Positions 36,062 through 44,817 of a stretch of 64,000 bases of DNA are shown here, piece by piece (positions within the stretch are counted from its first letter, which is position 1; each line of letters opens with the position of its first letter). A program made the position numbers and the translations under genes. The stretch is taken from positions 104,121 through 168,120 of the forward strand of contig JACDOG010000002.1 in NCBI GenBank assembly GCA_017656305.1, read 5' to 3'. This DNA comes from Thermoanaerobacteraceae bacterium (lineage in GTDB: Bacteria; Bacillota; JADQBR01). The notes below the pieces were generated by a model. That model had not been told where the DNA came from and did no database searches. It was given only the letters and a program-made list of their open reading frames with translations.

Positions 36062-36094
36062 ACAGTTCTTAACTGTCAAGATGGTGAATATAAT
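36062..36094 (+). promoter_or_regulatory. Putative promoter with overlapping operator upstream of hdrC
   Basis: ACAGTT-CTT-AACTGT (36062-36076) is a perfect inverted repeat. It overlaps the place where a -35 box (TTCTTA, weak) would lie for a TATAAT at 36089-36094, 17 bases on. The leader to hdrC is then about 180 bases and AT-rich. The rest of 35950-36282 shows no gene. Confidence 0.35.
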
Positions 36095-36282
36095 GGTCTT
36101 GTTCGGTACTTAAGAATTTTGGAAATTATTAACTTGATTACTAAGAATTTTTAGAGAATTTTGCAGGATTTTAAGGGCGGTTAACGAATTATATTTCTGA
36201 TGTGGGTTTTTTTTTTGGGGACAGACTTGTGTTCAACCTTGTATTAGATAGTGCATTTTATTTTTGTGAAGAGGGGGATAGT

Positions 36283-36855
36283 ATGGAGCGGTTGAATTTA
36301 AGTGCGGCCTTTACTGAAGGTCAGGATTTTCGGGACAAAATCAAGGCTTTCAGTGGGGTGGATGTTAAAGATTGCTACCAGTGTGGAAAATGTACTGCCG
36401 GGTGCCCGGTGGCCTTTGCCATGGACTACACACCGCGGCAGGTAATGCGCCTGCTACAATTGGGGCTGAAGGAAGAAGCCTTGAAATGCCGGAGCATTTG
36501 GCTATGTGCTCACTGTGAAACATGTTATGCCCGTTGTCCCAAAGAGATAGACCTGGCCAAAGTTATGGAAGCTTTAAGAATTGAGGCTAAAGGTCTGGGT
36601 TATGTACCGGAAAAGAATATCAACTTATTTAACGACCTGTTTCTTGAGTCCGTGGAAAAGTACGGGCGTGTTCATGAAATGGGCTTAATTTTAAACTTCA
36701 ATTTGAGAAGCGGTCAGCCGTTTAAGGATGCCGGATTGGGACCCAAGCTGCTTTCCAACGGCAAAATACACATAACGGCAGAAAAAATAGAGGATAACGG
36801 TGCGGTCAAACGTATTTTTGAAAATGTGCGGCGCATGGGAGGTGAGGTTGAATGA
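36283..36855 (+). CDS. hdrC: Heterodisulfide reductase-like subunit C
   Basis: HdrC (190 aa) is the electron-wiring subunit with two [4Fe-4S] clusters, seen here as CYQCGKCTAGCP near residue 30 and CAHCETCYARCP near 73. It relays electrons between HdrA and the catalytic HdrB. ATG 36283 follows GAGGGGGA; an upstream in-frame start at 36202 would add an unsupported hydrophobic leader. The stop overlaps hdrB by 4 bases. Confidence 0.93.
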   Translation: MERLNLSAAFTEGQDFRDKIKAFSGVDVKDCYQCGKCTAGCPVAFAMDYTPRQVMRLLQLGLKEEALKCRSIWLCAHCETCYARCPKEIDLAKVMEALRIEAKGLGYVPEKNINLFNDLFLESVEKYGRVHEMGLILNFNLRSGQPFKDAGLGPKLLSNGKIHITAEKIEDNGAVKRIFENVRRMGGEVE

Positions 36856-37751
36856 AGTTTGCATATTATCCCGGGTGTTCTCTCAATTCCACCGGTGTTG
36901 AATACAATATTTCTGCCAAAGCGGTAGCGAAACACCTGGGACTGGAATTGTGGGAAATACCGGAATGGAACTGCTGCGGCGCTTCGGCGGCGCACAATAC
37001 GGACCACCTGCTGGCTCTGGCTTTGCCTGCCAGGAACCTGGCCCTAGCGGAACAACAGGAACTGGACGTGGCGGTTCCCTGTGCAGCCTGTTTCAACCGG
37101 CTAAAAGCTACGGAGCAGGCGGTACGCGAATCCGCCGCTACAAGGGAAAAAGTCAACAAGGTAATTGAGATGGATTACCAGGCAAATAACAGCGTACGCC
37201 CGCTGCTGGACGTCATGGCCAATGCCCTGGGAATGAATGCGGTTAAGGAAAAGGTGGTTCGACCCTTGGATGATTTGCAGGTCGCTGCCTACTACGGCTG
37301 CCTGCTGGTGAGACCGCCGGCGGTAACCCGGTTTGATGACCCCGAGGACCCGCAGACAATGGACCGGTTGATGGGTACCATCGGTGCTATCCCTGTGGAG
37401 TGGTCCTTTAAGGTGGAATGCTGCGGGGCCGGACACTCCACAACCACACCGCAGGTAGGCCTGCCTATGATAGACAGCATCCTAGCCAATGCCAGGGAAA
37501 ACGGTGCGGACTGCATTGTGACGGCTTGCCCGTTATGCTTCCTCAACCTGGATATGCGGCAAAAAGAAATTGAGCAGAAATATAACCGGTCCTACAACCT
37601 GCCCATCTTCTACTTTACGGAACTGATGGGACTGGCATTTGGATATTCACCCAAGGACATGGGCATTACCAAGCATTTTGTAGACCCCATGCCGCTGCTG
37701 GAAGGTAAAGACTTGTTAAAACATCCGGCCACAAGGAGGGATGAAGCATGA
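36852..37751 (+). CDS. hdrB: Heterodisulfide reductase-like subunit B
   Basis: HdrB (299 aa) carries the unusual non-cubane [4Fe-4S] clusters that reduce a disulfide. Both CCG modules are complete: Cys9, Cys41-Cys42 (NCCGAS), CAAC, then a cysteine near 153, ECCGAGHS and CPLC. In methanogens the substrate is CoM-S-S-CoB; this bacterium has no sign of those cofactors, so another disulfide (DsrC-like or other) is likely. Starts at ATG 36852 inside the end of hdrC. Confidence 0.94.
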   Translation: MKFAYYPGCSLNSTGVEYNISAKAVAKHLGLELWEIPEWNCCGASAAHNTDHLLALALPARNLALAEQQELDVAVPCAACFNRLKATEQAVRESAATREKVNKVIEMDYQANNSVRPLLDVMANALGMNAVKEKVVRPLDDLQVAAYYGCLLVRPPAVTRFDDPEDPQTMDRLMGTIGAIPVEWSFKVECCGAGHSTTTPQVGLPMIDSILANARENGADCIVTACPLCFLNLDMRQKEIEQKYNRSYNLPIFYFTELMGLAFGYSPKDMGITKHFVDPMPLLEGKDLLKHPATRRDEA

Positions 37752-39730
37752 AACGAATAGGTGTTTTTGTTTGCCACTGCGGAACCAATATCGCAGCTGC
37801 TGTGGACGTGGCTCGTGTTGCTGAAGTAGCGCGCACTTTCCCCGGTGTGGTTTTTGCAACCGATTACAAGTACATGTGCTCCGAACCGGGGCAGGGAGAA
37901 ATTCGCAAGGCTATCAAGGAACATAAACTGACTGGCGTGGTAGTTGCTTCCTGTACACCGCGGCTGCACGAACCTACCTTCCGTAAGACCGTGGAAAGCG
38001 CCGGGTTGAACCCCTACATGCTGGAAATAGCAAACATCCGCGAGCAGTGCGCCTGGGTGCACTCCAAGGAAAAGGAAGCAGCCACCCGGAAGGCAATCGA
38101 TCTGGTGCGGATGGCTGTTGCCAAGGCTTTGAAGAATGAAGAGCTGCATGCCGCCAGCATTCCCATTACCAAGAGGGCGCTGGTAATAGGAGCCGGAATT
38201 GCCGGTATGCAGGCGGCTTTGGACATAGCCGATGCCGGTTACGAAGTGGTGCTGGTGGAAAGAGAAAGCACCATTGGCGGCAAGATGGCCATGCTGGATA
38301 AGACTTTCCCGACTTTGGACTGCTCGGCCTGAATTAGTACACCGAAAATGGTTGCTGCGGCGCAGCACCCCAATATTACTCTGATGACTTATTCCGAAGT
38401 GGAGAAGGTAGACGGTTATGTCGGCAATTTTGAAGTCACCATCCGGCAGAAGGCCAAGTATGTGGATTATGACAAATGTACCGGCTGTGGTGTTTGCGAG
38501 ACCAAGTGTCCCAAGAAGGTAATCAGCGAGTACAACCTGGGTTTGGGCAAACGGAAGGCCATTTACAAGCCCTTTGCCCAGGCGGTGCCCAACAAACCGA
38601 TCATTGACGACAAGAACTGCCGTAAGATTAACGAAGACAAGTGCGGCGTCTGTGCCAAGGTTTGTCCTGTTGGTGCTATTAACTACGAGGATGAGGATAA
38701 ACTGGTTACGGAAAAGTTTGGCGCCATTGTTATGGCTACCGGTTATGACCTGTTTGAATGGGAAAAGGTTTACGGCGAGTATGGTTATGGCAAGTACCCT
38801 GATGTCATAACCGGGTTGCAGTTTGAACGTATGTCCAATGCTTCTGGTCCAACGGACGGTAAGATTATACGGCCCTCCGACGGTAAAGAACCCAAGTCCG
38901 TGGTCTTTATCAAGTGTGTGGGGTCTCGTGATGAGGCCAAGGGCAAAAGTTACTGCTCAAGGACTTGCTGTATGTACACTGCCAAGCACGCACACCAGGT
39001 GCTGGATAAGATTGAAGACTCCCAGGCGTATGTTTTCTACATGGACGTACGTACACCCGGTAAAGCCTATGAGGAATTTTACCAGCGTTCGCTGGATGAC
39101 GGCGCAGTCTATATCCGCGGCCGGGTATCAAAAATTTACCCGAAGGGTGACAGGTTAATCGTTTGTGGAGAAGACTCCTTAATCGGCAGGCCGGTAGAGG
39201 TGGAGGCAGACCTGGTTGTGCTGGCCACTGCAATGGTACCGGCTGTGGGTTCAGAAAAAATTGCCAACATCGTTGGTTTCCAAACTGACAAGGACGGTTT
39301 CTTCCAGGAAGCTCACCCCAAGCTGGGGCCGGTAGAAACTCATACTGCCGGTGTATTCCTGGCCGGTGCCTGCCAGGGACCGAAAGACATCCCCGATACC
39401 GTGGCGCAGGCCAGTGCGGCGGCAGTTAAGGTCTGCAGCCTGTTTTCCAAGGATGAGCTGGCAACCGCCCCGATGATCAGTGCTGTTAATGAGAGTATCT
39501 GCTCGGGCTGCGGCTTGTGTAAGCCCATTTGCCCGTACGGTGCTATTGAAATGAAGACCATTGAGGAACGTGCCCACGGCAAGACCATTGAAAGACAGGT
39601 TGCTTCGGTAAATAAAGGCCTATGCCAGGGTTGTGGAGCTTGTACGGTAGCATGTCGCTCCGGAGCAATTAACCTGAAAGGCTTCACCAACGAACAAATA
39701 CTCGCGGAGGTGGATGCAGTATGTCTGTAG
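37748..39730 (+). CDS. hdrA: Heterodisulfide reductase-like subunit A, selenoprotein
   Basis: HdrA (660 aa) holds the bifurcating FAD. The frame is continuous except for TGA at 38330-38332, codon 195, in the context C192-S-A-U-I-S-T-P-K-M where the family has a cluster-binding cysteine; the residues on both sides match HdrA, so I read selenocysteine. A hairpin fitting a bacterial SECIS follows (38350-38369). Other features: FAD motif GAGIAG at 148-153, inserted ferredoxin sites [12 protein letters not shown] and CGVCAKVCP, and C-terminal [12 protein letters not shown] and [11 protein letters not shown]. Neighbours are hdrB (4-base overlap) and mvhD (10-base overlap). Confidence 0.95.
38350..38369 (+). 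promoter_or_regulatory. SECIS-like hairpin of hdrA
   Basis: It begins 17 bases after the TGA. GGTTGCTGC pairs with GCAGCACC around a GGC loop, with one T bulged from the 5' arm. The lower stem (GGTTGC / GCACC with bulged U) is the same as in the E. coli fdhF SECIS as I remember it. Confidence 0.75.
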
Positions 39731-40173
39731 AACAAACAGCTCAGGCCACCCGGGAACAGGAATGGACACCGAAGATTGTGGCTTTTTGCTGCAACTGGTG
39801 TGCCTATGCTGGAGCGGATTTGGCTGGATTGAACCGTATGCAGTACCCGCCTAATGTGCGGGTTATCAGGGTTCCTTGTTCCGGGCGGACAAACCCCCAG
39901 TTTGTGCTTCGTGCATTCCAGCGGGGAGCTGATGCCGTACTGGTGGCAGGTTGACACCCGGGTGACTGCCACTATGTTAGTGGCAATTACTTTACACGCA
40001 GGCGTTACCTGTTAATGCAGCGCTTGCTGGAGTTTGTCGGTATTGATCCCCAGCGTTTTCAGGCACGGTGGATTTCCGGTTCTGAGGCGGCTAAATTTGC
40101 AGAAACTATTACCAATCTGACCGAACAGATTAAGCCTTTAGGACCAAATAGGAAGTTGAGGGATGATGTATGA
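39721..40173 (+). CDS. mvhD: MvhD/FlxD-type [2Fe-2S] electron-transfer subunit, selenoprotein
   Basis: This 150-aa protein (called FlxD when linked to Flx) passes electrons from the input module to HdrA. TGA at 39952-39954 (codon 78) falls at the family's conserved cysteine in VAG-U-HPGDCHY; the frame continues with normal MvhD sequence to TGA 40171. Cys23, Cys24, Cys27, Cys53 and Cys83 are retained. A hairpin 12 bases after the TGA may be its SECIS. The two pieces are in one frame, which excludes a frameshift. Confidence 0.94.
39967..39985 (+). promoter_or_regulatory. SECIS-like hairpin of mvhD
   Basis: TGCCACTA and TAGTGGCA pair perfectly around TGT, starting 12 bases after the selenocysteine TGA. 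A short CACCCGGGTG palindrome lies between the TGA and the stem. Confidence 0.65.
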
Positions 40174-41066
40174 TGGATTTGACACAAAAAATGCGTGATA
40201 AGGCCAGGGAGTTGTTGGAGAAGGAAGAAGTGAAGTATGTCATTGGGTGGGAAAAGGGTACCTTCTGGTACCAGTCGCCGCCGGTATTTATCAGCAGACC
40301 GGAAGATGTGGACAAATTGGTATGGGACCAGTTTTGCATAAACAATTTAAGCAAGTACCTGCTTGATTTCAAGCACCTGGAAGGTAAGATTGCCCTATTT
40401 GTCAAGGGATGTGATTCCCGCGGCATCAACCGTTTGCTGCAGGACCAGCAGGTGCAGCGTGATGCGTTTATAGTCATCGGTGTTCCCTGTCCGGGAATGA
40501 AGGATCCTGAAAAAGCTAAAGGGCTATCTGAAGATAAAGCTGACCAGCTGCAGCTGGCGGAAAAGTGTGCTACCTGTACGACGCCCAATCCCGTGATTTA
40601 CGATGAATTGCTCGGTGATGAGGTGGCCGCTGCCCAGGTGGATGACGTTGAGCGGTTTGCCAGGGTTAACGAGCTGGAACAGAAGGATCCCGATGAAAAA
40701 TATGATTTCTGGAAGAGACAGTACGATAAGTGCATTCGCTGTTTTGCTTGCCGCAACGTGTGCCCGGCATGCAACTGCCGCGAGTGTGTCTTTGACCAGG
40801 CGGAACCTGAGTGGTTGGGCAAACGGGTGGTTTCTTCGGAAAACCAGTTTTTTGCCTTGACCAGAGCCATGCATGTGGCCGGACGTTGTATTGAGTGCGG
40901 CGAGTGCGAGCGGGTTTGTCCCATGGGCATTCCCATCATGAGCCTAAACAGAAAGATTATTAAGGATATAAATAACCTGTTTGGCAGTTATGACGCCGGT
41001 ATGAACCTTGAGGATCAGCCTCCTCTTGGTAAGTATGATGTAAACGATCCAGAGGAATTTATGTAG
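40170..41066 (+). CDS. Flx-type iron-sulfur subunit (FrhB/FdhB-like N-terminus)
   Basis: A 298-aa cytoplasmic protein. The N-terminal half (IGWEKGTFWYQSPPVF, LFVKGCDSRGINRLLQ, VIGVPCPGM) resembles the beta subunit of F420-reducing hydrogenase and related proteins. The C-terminal half binds iron-sulfur clusters: CIRCFACRNVCPACNCREC and CIECGECERVCPMG. It overlaps the mvhD stop as ATGA. In context it is one of the two iron-sulfur wiring subunits (FlxB/FlxC) of an NAD(P)H-oxidising Flx-Hdr complex; which letter applies is not settled here. Confidence 0.82.
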   Translation: MMDLTQKMRDKARELLEKEEVKYVIGWEKGTFWYQSPPVFISRPEDVDKLVWDQFCINNLSKYLLDFKHLEGKIALFVKGCDSRGINRLLQDQQVQRDAFIVIGVPCPGMKDPEKAKGLSEDKADQLQLAEKCATCTTPNPVIYDELLGDEVAAAQVDDVERFARVNELEQKDPDEKYDFWKRQYDKCIRCFACRNVCPACNCRECVFDQAEPEWLGKRVVSSENQFFALTRAMHVAGRCIECGECERVCPMGIPIMSLNRKIIKDINNLFGSYDAGMNLEDQPPLGKYDVNDPEEFM

Positions 41067-41085
41067 GTAAGGAGGAGGTGCGGCC

Positions 41086-42084
41086 ATGAAAATTTTGAAC
41101 AAACAAAAGCTAAAAGACCTGTTGAATAGTCTTGCTGCTGACGCAACAGTTTATGCTCCGGTGAAGCAAGACGGTGTAATCAGGTTTCAAGCCTGGAACG
41201 GCGACCAGGAAATAGATTTAACTGACAACGCGTTGCTCCCGCCGAAAGATTTGCTGTTTCCACAGACTGAGGTGATGTACAAATATACGGCCAACGGCAT
41301 GCGGGCGGAAATCACGGAAGTTGCGGCTACGGCAGAAAAGCAGGTAATTTTCGGCATGCGTCCCTGTGACGTTAAAAGTCTTTCCATGATGGATGACGTA
41401 TTCCTTACTAAAGGTTACGAGGATGACTATTATAAAAGCAAGCGGGAAAATACGGTGATCATTTCTTTGGGCTGTAACGAGCCGGCACCAACCTGCTTTT
41501 GCTCCTCCATGGGTGTCGACATGACCGAGGCAGAGGGTGCCGACGTGATGATGTTTGACCTGGGTGATAAACTGGCCCTGGAAGCCAAAACTGAGATAGG
41601 TGAAAACCTGCTGGCCAGCGCATCCGGCCTGGAAGACGGGTCGGCGGATAAGCCGGCAGGAGGCCAGTGCCAGCTTAAGGTGGAACCGGACGGGTTGGCG
41701 GAGAAACTGGCCAAAATGTTTGAACATCCCTACTGGGAAGAGTTATGCCGCAAGTGTCTGGGCTGCGGGGCATGTACCTATCTCTGTCCTACCTGTCACT
41801 GTTTTGATATTCGCAGGAAAAACATTGGTGAGAAGGGCTTCCAGTTTCGTTGCTGGGATTCCTGCATGTTTTCCGAATATACGAGAATGGCCGGAGGCCA
41901 CAACCCCAGACCGTCCAAAAAAGAACGGGTGCGCAACCGTTTCCTGCACAAGTTGCAGTATTTCCCCGAGCGTTACGGCAAGGTTGCTTGTGTAGGCTGC
42001 GGTCGGTGCCTGGCCAAGTGTCCGGTTAATATGGACATAACCCGTATTATCAAGGAATTAGGGGAGGTGGCTATCAATGAGTGA
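41086..42084 (+). CDS. Flx-type iron-sulfur subunit (AsrA/HydB-like)
   Basis: A 332-aa protein of the anaerobic sulfite reductase A / sulfhydrogenase beta type. It has MRPCDVKSLSMMDDVF, a cysteine group CNEPAPTCFCSSMG, and two ferredoxin sites (CRKCLGCGACTYLCPTCHC and CVGCGRCLAKCP). It passes electrons between the flavin subunit encoded next and MvhD/HdrA. AAGGAGGAGG precedes the ATG; it overlaps the next gene by 8 bases. Confidence 0.85.
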   Translation: MKILNKQKLKDLLNSLAADATVYAPVKQDGVIRFQAWNGDQEIDLTDNALLPPKDLLFPQTEVMYKYTANGMRAEITEVAATAEKQVIFGMRPCDVKSLSMMDDVFLTKGYEDDYYKSKRENTVIISLGCNEPAPTCFCSSMGVDMTEAEGADVMMFDLGDKLALEAKTEIGENLLASASGLEDGSADKPAGGQCQLKVEPDGLAEKLAKMFEHPYWEELCRKCLGCGACTYLCPTCHCFDIRRKNIGEKGFQFRCWDSCMFSEYTRMAGGHNPRPSKKERVRNRFLHKLQYFPERYGKVACVGCGRCLAKCPVNMDITRIIKELGEVAINE

Positions 42085-42919
42085 TCCGGTCAGAAAGCAG
42101 CTGGAGGCACACCCGCTGGTTCCGGTGGTTGGTGAAATAATCAAAATAGTGGAAGAAACTCCCGATGTTAAGACGTTTCACGTGACCACCGAACACGGGA
42201 AACCATTTACTCCCATGCCCGGGCAGCTCGCCATGCTGTCGCTCCTCCCCGTGGGTGAAGCCATGTTTTCTATTACTACCCAGGGTGAGGACCACCTGGA
42301 GTTCAGTATTAAGAAAACCGGTATGCTTACCGATGCTCTGCACGAAGCAGAAGTAGGGCAGAAAGTGGGTATTCGCGGTCCCTACGGTAATGGTTTTCCG
42401 GTGGATTTCTGCAAGGGTAAGAATATGCTGTTTATCGGCGGTGGTATCGGGTTGGCACCGGTTCGTTCCATGATCTATCACTGCATCAACAACCGTGATG
42501 AATACGGCAAGATGCAGATTATTTACGGTGCTCGCTCACCGCAGGACTTAGTGTTTAAAGAAGATTTGTTTGAAAACTGGCCCAAAGTCTCTGACTGTGA
42601 AGTAAATGTCACGGTGGACAGGGGAGATGACCGATGGGACGGTCACGTTGGTTTTGTTCCTCAGTTTATAGAAGAATTGGGGCCGAAACCGGAAAACACG
42701 GTGGCAATCATCTGCGGCCCGCCGATTATGATTAAATTCACGCTGCCAATCATGGAAAAACTAGGCTTTACCGACGAACAGATCATTACCACATTGGAGA
42801 TGCGCATGAAATGCGGTATCGGCAAGTGTGGTCGCTGCAATATCGGTAGCTGTTACGTTTGCCTGGATGGGCCGGTATTCAGCTTGGCGCAGTTGAAAAA
42901 TATGCCTAATGAATATTAA
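42077..42919 (+). CDS. FAD/NAD(P)-binding subunit of the Flx complex (FlxA/AsrB-like)
   Basis: A 280-aa ferredoxin-reductase-type protein. An N-terminal FAD barrel (with GQLAMLSLLPVGEAMFSI) is followed by an NAD(P) domain (FIGGGIGLAPVRSMIYH and IICGPPIMIKFTLPIM) and a C-terminal cysteine group (MKCGIGKCGRCNIGSCYVC) for a [2Fe-2S] cluster. It is the likely entry point for NADH or NADPH. With no hydrogenase genes nearby, NAD(P)H rather than H2 is the inferred donor. It ends the operon; a terminator follows. Confidence 0.87.
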   Translation: MSDPVRKQLEAHPLVPVVGEIIKIVEETPDVKTFHVTTEHGKPFTPMPGQLAMLSLLPVGEAMFSITTQGEDHLEFSIKKTGMLTDALHEAEVGQKVGIRGPYGNGFPVDFCKGKNMLFIGGGIGLAPVRSMIYHCINNRDEYGKMQIIYGARSPQDLVFKEDLFENWPKVSDCEVNVTVDRGDDRWDGHVGFVPQFIEELGPKPENTVAIICGPPIMIKFTLPIMEKLGFTDEQIITTLEMRMKCGIGKCGRCNIGSCYVCLDGPVFSLAQLKNMPNEY

Positions 42920-42929
42920 TTGGCACAGC

Positions 42930-42954
42930 AACCCCGGGGTATCCGGGGTTTTTT
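42930..42954 (+). terminator. Terminator of the hdr-flx operon
   Basis: AACCCCGG and CCGGGGTT pair across GGTAT, followed by a T-run. Confidence 0.9.
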
Positions 42955-43104
42955 CTGGTGTTAATAACAGTTAAATATTGCGATAATTAACTACGGCTTT
43001 TTAGCTATTTCAAGTCGCATAAAAAGTAATGCGCTAGAGACAATAATTCTACGAGGTACGTTAACAGAGCAAATAAAGAATAATAAAAAGTGGGGTTAAA
43101 GGTT

Positions 43105-44109
43105 ATGCTGGATATCGCATTATTACTTATCAGTCTGGGTATTATTTTGCTCGGTGCCGAAGTATTTACCAACGGTATTGAATGGTTGGGAAAAAAACTG
43201 AACCTTTCTGAAGGTGCCGTGGGGAGTATTTTGGCTGCCGTGGGAACGGCGCTGCCGGAAACCATGATTCCTGTTATAGCTATCCTCTTCGGGCCCGGTG
43301 ATGCCGGGCACGAAATAGGCATCGGTGCTATATTGGGCGCCCCGTTCATGCTGTCTACCCTGGCCTTTTTTCTAGTAGGACTGGCGGCAATGCTTTACAA
43401 AAATCGCCGCTGCAATATCTTCAAGATGAAAGTTGACGTCACTACCATGAACCGGGATTTGAGTTTTTTCCTGATTGTTTATACGGTGGCGATGCTGACT
43501 GCCTTATTACCGAGCCATGGCCTGAAATTGCTGGTTATTATCTTTCTTGTGGGTGCTTACGCGTATTACGTGTGGAGCACCCTGCGTGAAGAGGGCGATT
43601 TGGGTGAAGACCATGACTTGAGCCCGTTATTTTTCAGCCATAAAAGTCCTGACCCGGATTTGAAAATTGTTGTCTTACAGGTGCTGGTAGCACTGGGGTT
43701 AATCATTTTTGGTGCCCATGAATTTGTGGCCAGCATTGAGCACCTGGCGGAAATGCTGGGCGTACCCCGGTTTATTCTGGCGTTAATCATCGCTCCCGTT
43801 GCTACGGAGCTGCCTGAAAAATTTAACAGTATTATTTGGGTTAGCAAAGGAAAAGATACTTTGGCACTGGGGAATATTACTGGGGCTATGGTCTTTCAAA
43901 GCTCCCTGATTCCGGCGCTGGGCATCGGGCTCACCGAGTGGAAACTAACTTTTCCCGCCATGATCAGTGCGGTACTGGCGCTGGCGTCCGCTTTTATCGT
44001 CTACCTACAGCTGCGCCAGCGGAAATATCTTACCCCGTATTCCCTGATGATCGGAGGAGCTTTTTACCTGGTCTTCGTTGTTCTGGTTGTAACCGGCGTC
44101 ATCCGCTGA
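43105..44109 (+). CDS. Sodium/calcium exchanger family membrane protein
   Basis: A 334-aa membrane protein with about ten helices in two inverted halves, the CaCA layout. The first alpha repeat is GSILAAVGTALPETMIPVIAI and the second ALIIAPVATELPEKFNSIIW, both with the conserved acidic residue. A short hydrophilic loop near 170-190 joins the halves. Ion specificity cannot be read. ATG 43105 is used; a GTG 15 bases upstream is possible. It is a single gene between two terminators. Confidence 0.88.
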   Translation: MLDIALLLISLGIILLGAEVFTNGIEWLGKKLNLSEGAVGSILAAVGTALPETMIPVIAILFGPGDAGHEIGIGAILGAPFMLSTLAFFLVGLAAMLYKNRRCNIFKMKVDVTTMNRDLSFFLIVYTVAMLTALLPSHGLKLLVIIFLVGAYAYYVWSTLREEGDLGEDHDLSPLFFSHKSPDPDLKIVVLQVLVALGLIIFGAHEFVASIEHLAEMLGVPRFILALIIAPVATELPEKFNSIIWVSKGKDTLALGNITGAMVFQSSLIPALGIGLTEWKLTFPAMISAVLALASAFIVYLQLRQRKYLTPYSLMIGGAFYLVFVVLVVTGVIR

Positions 44110-44130
44110 TGGCGGTACTAAATTGTCTGT

Positions 44131-44154
44131 ACCAGCTTCGCGCTGGTTTTTTTT
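44131..44154 (+). terminator. Terminator of the exchanger gene
   Basis: ACCAGC and GCTGGT pair across TTCGC and run into eight T residues. Confidence 0.88.
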
Positions 44155-44286
44155 ATTTTTGGGAGAAAATGCTGCCGGGTTGTTACATAAACCATGTTTT
44201 TCGTTTTCATACTAACAAACACATAGTAACTAAAGAGTTTAAGTTTAAAGGCTGGAAGGGAGCTGTTTGGAGAAAGGAGGGAATTT

Positions 44287-44730
44287 ATGAGTGCAATTGA
44301 CCCTTACCAGGCCGGCATGTTCAAAAGTAATCCGTATGCCAAAAAAAGAGATATCCTTGGTTCACTGGTAGTGGTGCTGGACGGTCGTTTGGAGGAACGC
44401 AACCTCCAGTTGATTGCCCCCATTTCACGGGCGGTATTACAGGGCGAGATCCACGAGCTGATTTTAACTGATGAACCTGAGGTGGGGCCAAAGAAAAAAG
44501 TTAACAAAATTGCCTACCTGGGCTTTTTTGAGGTCAGCCAGGGTGGAGTCATGGTTGTTGGCGACGAACTGTCTGTGGCCGAGAAAAAAGTGGGGACCGT
44601 TGCCGGTTTTGATGAGACCCATATGCCCAATCATTTGAACATTATTATTGCTACCGATCAGCGAGTCAGCGGACTGGAAAGAGGACTGGAACTGGGCATG
44701 AAAATATGTTGCAGTAAAGCCAACGCATAA
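44287..44730 (+). CDS. Unrecognised conserved-looking 147-aa protein
   Basis: No family assigned. The protein is soluble and mixed alpha-beta: a strand LGSLVVVLDGR near residue 28, an amphipathic helix LQLIAPISRAVLQGEI, a lysine-rich turn near 67-72, strands VNKIAYLGFFEVSQGGVMVVGDE and a C-terminal helix ending in two adjacent cysteines (ICCSKANA). AAAGGAGGG precedes the ATG. It is first in a four-gene run with RidA, a PLP enzyme and a FAD enzyme, so it probably serves the same pathway. A domain of unknown function such as DUF6917 is a possibility from memory only. Confidence 0.6.
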   Translation: MSAIDPYQAGMFKSNPYAKKRDILGSLVVVLDGRLEERNLQLIAPISRAVLQGEIHELILTDEPEVGPKKKVNKIAYLGFFEVSQGGVMVVGDELSVAEKKVGTVAGFDETHMPNHLNIIIATDQRVSGLERGLELGMKICCSKANA

Positions 44731-44817
44731 TGTTGCCAGCAAAGAAAATAATAAACCAGGAAGATTATAAAAAAATTCAATATTTAAGTCAACAAGACCA
44801 GTGAAAGGAGGACGGAC

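Noticed and set aside
38330-38347. hdrA read as two genes or as a pseudogene broken by a stop
   Set aside because: Both parts are in the same frame, no residue is missing, the TGA sits on a conserved cysteine and a SECIS-like hairpin follows.
39955-40173. mvhD read as a truncated 77-aa gene followed by non-coding DNA
   Set aside because: The sequence after the TGA is in frame, is normal MvhD (HPGDCHY and beyond) and runs exactly to the start of the next gene.
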